A stretch of DNA of 38,630 nucleotides, taken from positions 1 to 38,630 of the forward strand of contig JAFGBH010000097.1 in NCBI GenBank assembly GCA_016933215.1, written 5' to 3'. The notes beneath the pieces are model-generated. The model searched no databases and was not told the origin of the DNA. It worked only from the letters and a program-made list of their open reading frames with translations. The DNA comes from Deltaproteobacteria bacterium (GTDB lineage: Bacteria > Desulfobacterota > Syntrophia > Syntrophales > UBA2210). The position numbers and the translations under genes were made by a program. Numbering within the stretch: position 1 is the stretch's first letter; each line of letters opens with the position of its first letter. Of this stretch, positions 7,882 to 14,845 are shown in pieces.

Positions 7882-9048
7882 TTATTGCTTTATATAGGAT
7901 TCCCACATGCTGTATATCATGTCCTGCTCGCCGTCGCCCACATAACAATACTTTTTGAGGAATTTAAAATCTTCCTCGCTTATCTGAGTAAATTGAATGC
8001 CCACCAGAACATGTGTGACTTCATCGTGGGACACCTCTTTTTTCCACACAATGTTTCCCGTCACTTCAAAACTGAGCGATGCCTTGGGAACACTGATCAT
8101 CATCTTCGCTTTTCTGCCCACCAGATCGGCAGATGAACCGATCCAGTATTTCTCGCCGAGATTGATGCAGGCGCCCCCCTCCGACACGTTGTCCGTTATA
8201 CACTTCAGTACGAGAAGATTCTCATTTTTCTCTTTCGGGAAAATTTCCAGGGTTACTTTTGTCTGAAGCTGATATCTTGTAGCAGCTCTAACTATATGGG
8301 AATATTGTCGCGATTCCGACCCGCGGCGCGTCTGGCAGAGTTCCATAATCAGCAATCTGATATTCGGGTATTTTCGACACACCCGCATGATATCGGGCCT
8401 TGAGAATCTCAGTAGTTGAACGTCGGTGATTGTTTCAACGCGGGACGGTGAGAGGTTTTCCTCCTCCAAGGGATAAATATCGCCGAAGAACATGTTCTCA
8501 GCCAGGGTTGCCGTGAACTGTTTCAATTCCCCCTTCGTTGACTGATAATCGACGGTCTCGCGCAAGAGTCCTGAGACGATAAAAAAGATGTCGTACTCGG
8601 GATCATTCTGTTCTCTGAGGACCTGACCTGAAGAGAAGAGGACCTGCTCCAACTCGCCCATCACGGCAATGAGTTCCGAATAGGTCATTCGTGCGAAAAA
8701 GTTAAAGGCAGGAACTTCTTCGGATTTGATATCATGCAGTGCCCTGTATATCGACCGGCATTCTCTTTCCGAGACCTTGATGACACCCCACTGGAGGATA
8801 TTTGAGAGAATTGCCGGTACAATGGCAGCCGATTTCACGAAAAGACCCACCGACTTTTTATAGACGGACGCCGCTCCATCGAACATTTTCTCGCCTACGA
8901 GAAAATCTCCATAGGCACGCAAAAGCGATGGATTTTCAGGATCGGTCTGAAGAATAGTTTGGAACTCCTCGGCCGTGTTGATAGTACGCGATCCATCCAG
9001 GATACTGCTCACGATATCATCACGTTTTTGATTCAGATCGTCAAACAT
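7882..9048 (-). CDS. TPR-like, cyclic-nucleotide-binding-fold and PilZ domain protein
   Basis: About 388 residues in three parts. An N-terminal helical region (about 25-115, TPR-like around NPSLLRAYGDFLVGEKMFDGA) comes first. A cyclic-nucleotide-binding-type beta roll follows (about 120-245; FSSGQVLREQNDPEYDIFFI, NMFFGDIYPL and RVETITDVQLLRF). The C-terminal PilZ domain (about 255-375) carries both c-di-GMP motifs: RAATR (RxxxR) and NVSEGG (NxSxxG). It could therefore respond to c-di-GMP and perhaps a cyclic nucleotide. ATG at 9048 follows AGGGGG; a GTG at 9063 overlaps the previous stop and is the alternative start. The output is presumably through the FlhG-like ATPase next to it (inference). 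Confidence 0.85.
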   Translation of the reverse strand: MFDDLNQKRDDIVSSILDGSRTINTAEEFQTILQTDPENPSLLRAYGDFLVGEKMFDGAASVYKKSVGLFVKSAAIVPAILSNILQWGVIKVSERECRSIYRALHDIKSEEVPAFNFFARMTYSELIAVMGELEQVLFSSGQVLREQNDPEYDIFFIVSGLLRETVDYQSTKGELKQFTATLAENMFFGDIYPLEEENLSPSRVETITDVQLLRFSRPDIMRVCRKYPNIRLLIMELCQTRRGSESRQYSHIVRAATRYQLQTKVTLEIFPKEKNENLLVLKCITDNVSEGGACINLGEKYWIGSSADLVGRKAKMMISVPKASLSFEVTGNIVWKKEVSHDEVTHVLVGIQFTQISEEDFKFLKKYCYVGDGEQDMIYSMWESYIKQ

Positions 9049-9059
9049 AGGCCCCCTGT

Positions 9060-9371
9060 TCACGCATTCTTTTTGCCCGTTAGGTATTCTGTGATGGTCG
9101 TAATACGGTCGTTGATGGCCTCACTCTTTTTATGGGAGAGCCTTACAATCTCATACAGTGACTTTATCCTGTCATCAAATTTCAGCATCATATCGGAGAG
9201 ACGGACCATCTTTTCCACCATTGTTTCAACATACCGGCGGATATCGTCGAGTGATACGTCTGGACCGGTTGCAAGTTTGTCTTCCCGAAGCGATTTAATG
9301 AGGCCTTCAAGTTCGTCCCGTTCCTCTTCGGAAAGGCCTCTATTCAGTTCGGGATGAAGTTCGTCGTCCAT
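9060..9371 (-). CDS. Small coiled-coil protein of unknown function
   Basis: A 103-residue soluble, acidic then basic protein. Long heptad-like helices at about 18-33 and 44-95 (VSLDDIRRYVETMVEKM, MMLKFDDRIKSLYEIV) suggest a coiled coil or helical bundle. It has no signal peptide or membrane segment. It sits between the AMIN protein (13-base gap) and the PilZ protein, so it probably works with them, perhaps as an adaptor. I do not recognise a named family. The ribosome-binding site before ATG at 9371 is weak. Confidence 0.75.
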   Translation of the reverse strand: MDDELHPELNRGLSEEERDELEGLIKSLREDKLATGPDVSLDDIRRYVETMVEKMVRLSDMMLKFDDRIKSLYEIVRLSHKKSEAINDRITTITEYLTGKKNA

Positions 9372-9384
9372 AATGATTACCCAA

Positions 9385-10371
9385 TCATAACGCTTCGTAT
9401 TTTTGAAATTTTTCTCTAATCTCGCTGTCGATGGCCTCTACAGTAAAGTCCTGCTCCATGAGCACATCTCCAATCTCATCCGCTTCATCGTATTCGGATA
9501 AGTCAGTCCTTCGCAGACGGGACCGGTTCATGACTGCAAAAACAATAATGATGATTATATTCAAAGCAATCAGTGTTACGACGGAATAAACCTGCCACCT
9601 GCTGGACTGCGGCGCAACCTGCGGGAGCTTGACGGCATCCGGTGTCGTTGTTTCAGGAGGCCGGGAAACGGTTGCACTGGAGGGCTGCGTCAACGATTCC
9701 TCATCTTCCTCAGGTATCTCCGCTATCTTTTCAGGCGTTGCCATTACCGGCGCACTGCTCTTTTGAGGCTCCGGTACTACGGCGATTTTCTCCGGTAGCT
9801 TCGGCACTGCTTCCTCTACTGAAACGTCTCTATTTTGCAACTCCGGTGATGGTGAGACTTCCTCTGGGTGCTTCGGCTCTGCCTCCTCAGGCAGGAGTGG
9901 CAGCGGTTTTTTTACGTTCTCGAGAGCCGGCGGGGCAACTTGTGCCTGAAGCGGCGCATCGAGCCAGTATACGTCGACCACGACACGGTGCGGTTTCAGC
10001 AAGGTAAACGCCTTAAGCTCGAAATGAGGGTATGTTACGGTCACCTCTGCAGTCAAATCGGGTCCCTGCTGATCGAATCCAATGGTATTGAAATGTCTCG
10101 TATTTCTTTTAAGGGTGCGGCGGGGCAATGTGTAGGGCGTTGTACTTTCAGGAAAGGTCACCGAGATGGTGTTGTTGTCTTTGAGTACCGGTTGCGAATA
10201 TCGCGCAGGACTGTCAAATTCAAATGCCAGTCTCGTGAAATCCTTATGTTCTCCGACTCTTACTGCCCGAAGAAGTGCGGCATTCGCCACCGTCGTCACA
10301 CCACAACAGACTGCTATACAAACTGTTATCGATACTGCCCATGCCCTGCTAACAGATATCATTCGTAACAT
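9385..10371 (-). CDS. AMIN-domain single-pass membrane protein
   Basis: A 328-residue envelope protein. A signal sequence (about 1-32, ending ANA) precedes an AMIN-type beta domain (about 34-145; RLAFEFDSPARYSQP, ISVTFPESTTPY, HRVVVDVYWLD). AMIN domains bind peptidoglycan or secretin partners, as in AmiC and PilQ. A Pro/Glu/Lys-rich, repeat-like spacer (about 150-255) spans the periplasm, then a transmembrane helix (about 262-284, VYSVVTLIALNIIIIIVFAVM) and a 40-residue acidic cytoplasmic tail. This layout could couple the cell wall to the cytoplasmic PilZ/FlhG partners encoded downstream (inference). ATG at 10371 has a second in-frame ATG nine bases on. Confidence 0.82.
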   Translation of the reverse strand: MLRMISVSRAWAVSITVCIAVCCGVTTVANAALLRAVRVGEHKDFTRLAFEFDSPARYSQPVLKDNNTISVTFPESTTPYTLPRRTLKRNTRHFNTIGFDQQGPDLTAEVTVTYPHFELKAFTLLKPHRVVVDVYWLDAPLQAQVAPPALENVKKPLPLLPEEAEPKHPEEVSPSPELQNRDVSVEEAVPKLPEKIAVVPEPQKSSAPVMATPEKIAEIPEEDEESLTQPSSATVSRPPETTTPDAVKLPQVAPQSSRWQVYSVVTLIALNIIIIIVFAVMNRSRLRRTDLSEYDEADEIGDVLMEQDFTVEAIDSEIREKFQKYEAL

Positions 10372-10732
10372 CCGTCTCTGTAAAAAATCTGTTGGTACTT
10401 TCTTCAGAAGGACTGAAAACGCTTCTCCTCTTCACATGGCAGATCTGAACGGTTTTAAAAAAGCACCGTGTGGAATCGCGATAAATTCTCCGAGGACATT
10501 ATACTGTCTCTGTAAATCGCGGCTCTCCCCCTGCCCTCGCGCTACAATGTAGAAAAAAATATATTTCGTGTCAAGCATTTACTTATTTTCAAGCCATTAT
10601 GACCACATATGATCCTGGTTGATCTGATAGACAGGCACAAATAAACTTGAAGCACTTTTAATATTCTTATATGAAGGTATGTTTTGCCGGCAAATAAGGA
10701 TAATCAGGCCCGGCAAAGGGGAGAATACCGAA
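10372..10732. other. Divergent intergenic region between AMIN operon and MFS gene
   Basis: It holds the minus-strand promoter described at 10546-10574. A weak plus-strand candidate (TTGAAG near 10648, TATATG near 10669) lies toward the MFS gene. No gene with a credible start is seen. Confidence 0.45.
10546..10574 (-). promoter_or_regulatory. Sigma-70 promoter of the AMIN-PilZ-FlhG operon
   Basis: On the minus strand TTGACA (10574-10569), a 17-base spacer and TACATT (10551-10546). This predicts a start near 10539 and an untranslated leader of about 165 bases before the AMIN gene at 10371. Confidence 0.55.
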
Positions 10733-11929
10733 TTGGAATTGCATGAAAAGGCGGTAAAAAGGGAGAATGAAAACGGATCGGTACTGCGATTGCAGCTTGC
10801 CCCCATTATCTTTCTCACGGCAATTTTCCTGCTGAATTTTATATCCCGGATAGAGCTGTCTCCACTGGTTCCCATCATTGAAAAGGACATGGGGCTTGGT
10901 CACGGGGAGATGGGGTCCTTCTTCTTCTACATCACCATAGGATATTTCATCTCTCTCGTCGGATCAGGGTTTGTTTCGTCACGAATCTCACACAGGATGA
11001 CAATTGTCATGTCTTCCATCGCCGTCGGTTTTACCCTCCTGGGAGTATGCCTGACTGAAACGGCGTGGGGTTTCGGTCTATGCATGTTCGTTCTGGGACT
11101 TGTGACGGGCATCTATCTCCCCTCTGGTATCGCGACAATTACCGATCTGGTAAATCCGCGCCAGTGGGGAAAGGCCCTTGCCATCCATGAAGTTGCACCG
11201 AATTTAGCCTTTGTGATTGCTCCGCTGGTGGCTGAGGCGCTTATGGCATGGTTTTCATGGCGCTGCGTGATGGGGTCTCTCGGCGTTGCCTCCCTTGTTG
11301 TCGGAATTTCCTATGCATGCCTCGGGAGGGGCGGAGATTTCAGGGGGGAAATCCCCAATCTCAGTTCAGTCCGTTCTGTTATCGGAAAGCCATCTTTTTT
11401 TATCATGATATTTTTTTTCGGCCTCGCTATCAGCAGTACCGTGGGCATCTATTCGATGCTCCCCCTCTACCTGGTTTCCGATCACGGTATCATGAGGACG
11501 GAGGCAAATACGATCGTCGCCCTTTCGAGGGTCTCGACCCTCTTTATCGTCTTTCTCGGCGGTTGGGCTGCCGACAGATTCGGTGCCTCCCGTACCATTC
11601 ATGTCGTATTTCTGATCACGGGAACATTGACGATGCTGCTCGGAATTGCCCCTACAGCATGGATCAAACTGATCGTCATCCTTCAGCCCGTCTTTGCCGT
11701 CTGCTTCTTCCCCGCAGGGTTTGCTATGCTTTCGTCCACTGTTTCGCCCCAAAGCAGGAATCTCGCCGTATCGCTTGCGATACCCATCGCCTTCATGATT
11801 GGGGCCGGTATCGTCCCCACGTTTATCGGTCTTATGGGAGACGCGGGATCTTTTACAATAGCCTTCATCCTCGTGGGGGCCCTTATCCTCTCCGGCGGTA
11901 TCATGTTGAGATTTATTAACCTTCGGTAA
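10733..11929 (+). CDS. Major facilitator superfamily transporter
   Basis: About 398 residues with roughly 12 hydrophobic helices. After a charged N-terminus the first helix is IIFLTAIFLLNFISRIELSP. Motif-A-like residues occur in the loop after helix 2 (GSGFVSSRISHR) and GGWAADRFGASR in the second half, which is typical of MFS antiporters and uptake carriers. The substrate is not evident. TTG at 10733 is preferred because AAAGGGGAG lies nine bases upstream; the upstream in-frame ATG at 10679 lacks a properly spaced site. The gene stands alone, divergent from the AMIN operon. Confidence 0.85.
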   Translation: MELHEKAVKRENENGSVLRLQLAPIIFLTAIFLLNFISRIELSPLVPIIEKDMGLGHGEMGSFFFYITIGYFISLVGSGFVSSRISHRMTIVMSSIAVGFTLLGVCLTETAWGFGLCMFVLGLVTGIYLPSGIATITDLVNPRQWGKALAIHEVAPNLAFVIAPLVAEALMAWFSWRCVMGSLGVASLVVGISYACLGRGGDFRGEIPNLSSVRSVIGKPSFFIMIFFFGLAISSTVGIYSMLPLYLVSDHGIMRTEANTIVALSRVSTLFIVFLGGWAADRFGASRTIHVVFLITGTLTMLLGIAPTAWIKLIVILQPVFAVCFFPAGFAMLSSTVSPQSRNLAVSLAIPIAFMIGAGIVPTFIGLMGDAGSFTIAFILVGALILSGGIMLRFINLR

Positions 11930-11993
11930 AAAAAGAAGCCAATGATGATAAACACTATTCATGCAGCGGAAGGCAATCACCAGGTTAGGCCGC

Positions 11994-12027
11994 GTATACT
12001 AACACAATATTAGTATGTTACGTATAC
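11994..12027. promoter_or_regulatory. Nested inverted repeat, possible operator
   Basis: GTATAC (11994-11999) and GTATAC (12022-12027) flank inner arms TAACA and TGTTA around a central AATATT. It lies between the MFS gene and the small basic protein genes. No T-run follows, so a protein-binding site is more likely than a terminator. The role is unknown. Confidence 0.3.
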
Positions 12028-12179
12028 ATGCCATCATCGAACATGGCAATTGCTTTCATTTTGTTATATGAAGTATCTTTAAAATATGTGTTAATATCTT
12101 GTATTTTTTGCAAACTTTCTATAAGAAGTCATTGCAGATAAAAAATATCGATAGAAAAAAAGGAGACGCGGTATACAAC

Positions 12180-12248
12180 ATGAGCAACGATCTTAAAAAG
12201 AGAAGAAAAAAGATCCGCAAGCACAAACACAAAAAGAGAAGCAAATAA
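12180..12248 (+). CDS. 22-residue highly basic protein, COX24/AURKAIP1-like
   Basis: MSNDLKKRRKKIRKHKHKKR followed by SK and stop. AAGGAG lies about 13 bases before ATG. The K/R-rich core KKRRKKIRKHKHKKR resembles the short COX24/AURKAIP1-domain proteins annotated in many bacteria and related to a mitochondrial ribosomal protein. Those are usually about 30 residues or more, so this copy is short at its C-terminus. It is probably ribosome-associated (inference from resemblance). It is followed by a second small basic frame. Confidence 0.6.
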   Translation: MSNDLKKRRKKIRKHKHKKRSK

Positions 12249-12289
12249 GACACCCTGGTATTTCCCTTAAAATTTTTACGGATTTTTTT

Positions 12290-12394
12290 ATGTCAAAAGA
12301 GAAACCAACTCGAAGGCAAAAGGATATCTCCCGCCTGATGCGCGAAAAGAAGAAGGTACAGGCGGAAAAGATACGAAAGAGCAGGAAGAAATAG
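12290..12394 (+). CDS. 34-residue basic protein, possible
   Basis: Starts MSKEKPTRRQKDISRLMREK and ends KSRKK. It is helical and strongly basic, with 42 bases separating it from the first small basic gene. The ribosome-binding site is poor (GGA then seven T before ATG), so translation may be coupled or low. I do not recognise a family. Composition and position suggest a nucleic-acid- or ribosome-associated micro-protein, but it may not be translated. Confidence 0.4.
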   Translation: MSKEKPTRRQKDISRLMREKKKVQAEKIRKSRKK

Positions 12395-12414
12395 AAGTAA
12401 AGAGGCAACCGGCT

Positions 12415-13338
12415 GTGAGAATACGTGAGGCGGGAAAAGTTTGTGACAATCTCTGGTACCTCGGAAAAGAGGTGTCGGGCGTCTATCTCCTCGAAGGACT
12501 GTATGAATCAATGATCGTCAGCGGAGGAATGAGCTTTATCGTTCCCGATCTCCTGCGCCAGATCAAAGCCTTCGGCATCGATGAAACAAGGATACGGAAA
12601 CTTCTCATCCTGCATGCCCATTTCGATCACGTTGGCATCGTCCCCTACTTCAAACGACTCAATCCCGAACTCGAAATCTACGCATCAGCCCGGGCATGGC
12701 AAATCCTCGAGATGCCCAAAGCGATCACTACCATCAACGCCTACAGCGACTTGAATAACGAGGAGCTCGGGTTCAAAGACATCATGTCCGCCTATGATAC
12801 AGAATGGCGGGATGATGTATCGGGTATAGCGGTGGCGGAGAGTGACACTATAGATCTCGGCAACATGGAGGTCCATATACTGGAAACGCCGGGGCATTCT
12901 TCCTGTTCCATCTCCGCATACGTGCCTGATATCAAGGCGCTCTTTCCATCAGACGGAGGGGGGATTCCTTATAAAAATGAGACGATCCCCTCCGGCAATT
13001 CCAACTACACGCAGTTCCAGGAGAGTCTTGAAAAGCTGAAGGATCTCGACGTGGACTATCTCTGCGCTGACCATTTCGGATACATAAAAGGCGACGAGGC
13101 TGGAACGTTCATCTCGGAAACCATCGAAGCGGCAAAGAAATTCCGCACGCTTATGGAGCGGGTTTACGGCAGGATCGGCAATGTTGAAGGGGCCGTTCAG
13201 AGGCTCGTCGCCGTTGCCACGGCGGAAAGGCCGGACTACTTTCTCTCCCAGGAAATCATGACCGGTGTCTACCGCCAGATGGTCAAACATATCGCCTCCG
13301 TCATGGAGAGTGGTGCAGACCAGGGTGTGAAAAGCTAA
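12415..13338 (+). CDS. Metallo-beta-lactamase-fold hydrolase
   Basis: A 307-residue MBL-fold enzyme starting at GTG 12415, with AGAGG about ten bases upstream. The metal motif HAHFDH is at 67-72, the second-shell histidine is in ETPGHSSCS (about 160), the bridging-acid position is in LFPSDGGG and the distal His is in LCADHFGY. The C-terminal about 75 residues are helical and may form a substrate lid. The family includes thioesterases, lactonases and glyoxalase II; the substrate is not evident. It lies 20 bases before the SAM hydroxide adenosyltransferase gene in the same direction, a likely operon. Confidence 0.85.
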   Translation: MRIREAGKVCDNLWYLGKEVSGVYLLEGLYESMIVSGGMSFIVPDLLRQIKAFGIDETRIRKLLILHAHFDHVGIVPYFKRLNPELEIYASARAWQILEMPKAITTINAYSDLNNEELGFKDIMSAYDTEWRDDVSGIAVAESDTIDLGNMEVHILETPGHSSCSISAYVPDIKALFPSDGGGIPYKNETIPSGNSNYTQFQESLEKLKDLDVDYLCADHFGYIKGDEAGTFISETIEAAKKFRTLMERVYGRIGNVEGAVQRLVAVATAERPDYFLSQEIMTGVYRQMVKHIASVMESGADQGVKS

Positions 13339-13358
13339 CCGAAACGGGACAGTTTACT

Positions 13359-14162
13359 ATGATCGTCTTGATGACCGACTTCGGGCTGAAAGACCCCTAT
13401 GTCGGAATCATGAAAGGTGTCATAAAAAAGACCTTTCCCCTCGCCGAGATAATCGACCTTACCCATGATATACCTTCCCACAACGTGAGGATTGCACATT
13501 TTGTGCTGAAAAACGCACACCGGCACTTTCCCGAAGGGACGGTTTTTGTCGCCGTCGTCGACCCGGGCGTGGGAACAGTCCGGAGGCCACTGGCGATAAA
13601 AAGCGGAGATTTTTTCTTCGTGGGACCCGATAACGGGATCTTCGGTTTCCTGAAAGAAGCCGATTTCGGGATAACCGAGGCTGTGGAACTGACAGAAAGG
13701 CGGTATTATTATAAAGAGACTCCCGACGGCACATTTCATGGCAGAGACATCTTTGCGCCCGCAGCAGCACATATCAAAAGCGGCGTTCCCCTTTCCCGTC
13801 TCGGCACCCCGGTTCAGGAAATAAAGAACATCGAAACGCCCCAATGTCGAGAGATTCCAGGGGGAATCGATATACCCCTCCTTCACACAGACCGGTTCGG
13901 CAATCTCATCTTCTCCCTCACAAAGGAGGAATTTGCTGCACTGACAAAAGGCGGAAAATTCTCTCTGAGGTTGGGAAATCATAAAATCGACACTATTTCC
14001 GAAAACTATCAGTCAGATATACCTATCATCGCTCTTTTCAACAGCTATGGTCTCCTTGAAATTGCCGCACCGTCTGAGAGCGCAGCAGACATCCTGGAGA
14101 TTTCCGGAAAATCAGATAAGGCGACGGTGTATGTAACGCTTAATCTTCGTGAGGGAGAGTAA
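13359..14162 (+). CDS. SAM hydroxide adenosyltransferase (DUF62 family)
   Basis: A 267-residue enzyme of the fluorinase/chlorinase-like fold that splits S-adenosylmethionine to adenosine and methionine using water/hydroxide. Hallmarks are LMTDFGLKDPYVGIMKG at the N-terminus, the hydroxide-holding region VDPGVGTVRRPL (about 67-78), GPDNGIF (about 88-94) and FHGRDIFAPAAA (about 124-135). The C-terminal beta domain includes DRFGNLIFSL. It follows the MBL gene and precedes the Cys-rich membrane protein by five bases. Confidence 0.92.
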   Translation: MIVLMTDFGLKDPYVGIMKGVIKKTFPLAEIIDLTHDIPSHNVRIAHFVLKNAHRHFPEGTVFVAVVDPGVGTVRRPLAIKSGDFFFVGPDNGIFGFLKEADFGITEAVELTERRYYYKETPDGTFHGRDIFAPAAAHIKSGVPLSRLGTPVQEIKNIETPQCREIPGGIDIPLLHTDRFGNLIFSLTKEEFAALTKGGKFSLRLGNHKIDTISENYQSDIPIIALFNSYGLLEIAAPSESAADILEISGKSDKATVYVTLNLREGE

Positions 14163-14167
14163 GTATA

Positions 14168-14671
14168 ATGCATGAAAATGAAACCGGATTGAAGGAACAT
14201 CACCAGTTTCGCGATTTTCTCTACTGGAACGCCGTTGCCGCTGTTCCCGTCGTTTCGGCTTCGCTTGCTATCATAAGGATTTCCATTCTCTGGTTCGTCA
14301 TGTACCTTATCGTCTGCATCGCCTGCTTACTTATCCTCTATAAATTCTACTGTAGTCATTGTCCCCACTATATCTACGGTGGCCATTTAATGAGGTGCAT
14401 GTTTTTCTGGGGGGTTCCAAAGATATTTGCGCCCCGGCCGGGCCCTCTGAGTCTCGCCGAAAAGACCCTGTCCATTGCCGCCCCTTCTGTCGCGATACTT
14501 TTTCCTCTCTACTGGCTCATAGGGGAGCCGGGTCTGCTTCTGATCTTCCTTCTCTCGGTGTTTATTCTTGTGGCGACAGCACGACGATACGAATGCCGCC
14601 GTTGTGTCTATTTTGAATGCCCCGCAAACTGCGTCCCCAAAGAGATAAGAAAACGATCTCTTGAGGATTGA
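14168..14671 (+). CDS. Membrane protein with cysteine clusters, unknown function
   Basis: A 167-residue protein with about four hydrophobic helices (about 22-42, 44-61, 102-120 and 122-140) in two hairpins. Each hairpin is followed by a Cys-rich segment: FYCSHCPHY (about 60-68) and YECRRCVYFECPANC (about 141-155). The paired CxxC-type clusters suggest metal or redox chemistry at the membrane face. I do not recognise the family. It is probably co-transcribed with the SAM hydrolase (five-base gap). Its TGA stop (14669-14671) is the first part of repeat R1 copy c. Confidence 0.75.
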   Translation: MHENETGLKEHHQFRDFLYWNAVAAVPVVSASLAIIRISILWFVMYLIVCIACLLILYKFYCSHCPHYIYGGHLMRCMFFWGVPKIFAPRPGPLSLAEKTLSIAAPSVAILFPLYWLIGEPGLLLIFLLSVFILVATARRYECRRCVYFECPANCVPKEIRKRSLED

Positions 14672-14801
14672 ATTGAACAGCGAGCGCTAACCCCGCTGCT
14701 TGCAGCGGGGTTAGCGAGCGAATATAAAACAAACGTTTTCCTTAACAATGGAGATTCCCCACAACTGTCGGAGTTATACGGGATTGTGGGGAGCTTCAAT
14801 T
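14668..14801 (-). repeat. Dispersed repeat R1, copy c (inverted, internally deleted)
   Basis: Reverse-oriented copy lacking the TTTTCTG..CAGAAAA hairpin. It contains a near-perfect GC-rich cruciform CGCTAACCCCGCTGC / GCAGCGGGGTTAGCG (about 14684-14714) and the terminal stem CCCCACAA / TTGTGGGG. Against copy h (CCCCGCAA / TTGCGGGG) both arms have changed together, which keeps the pairing. Its edge supplies the TGA of the gene at 14168. Confidence 0.85.
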
Positions 14802-14845
14802 AACGGGAATTCCTGCTGTGACTGGCAAATAAAGGAGAGGTGCTT

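Noticed and set aside
7882-8266. Plus-strand frames opposite the PilZ gene
   Set aside because: They are shadows of a domain-bearing gene on the minus strand.
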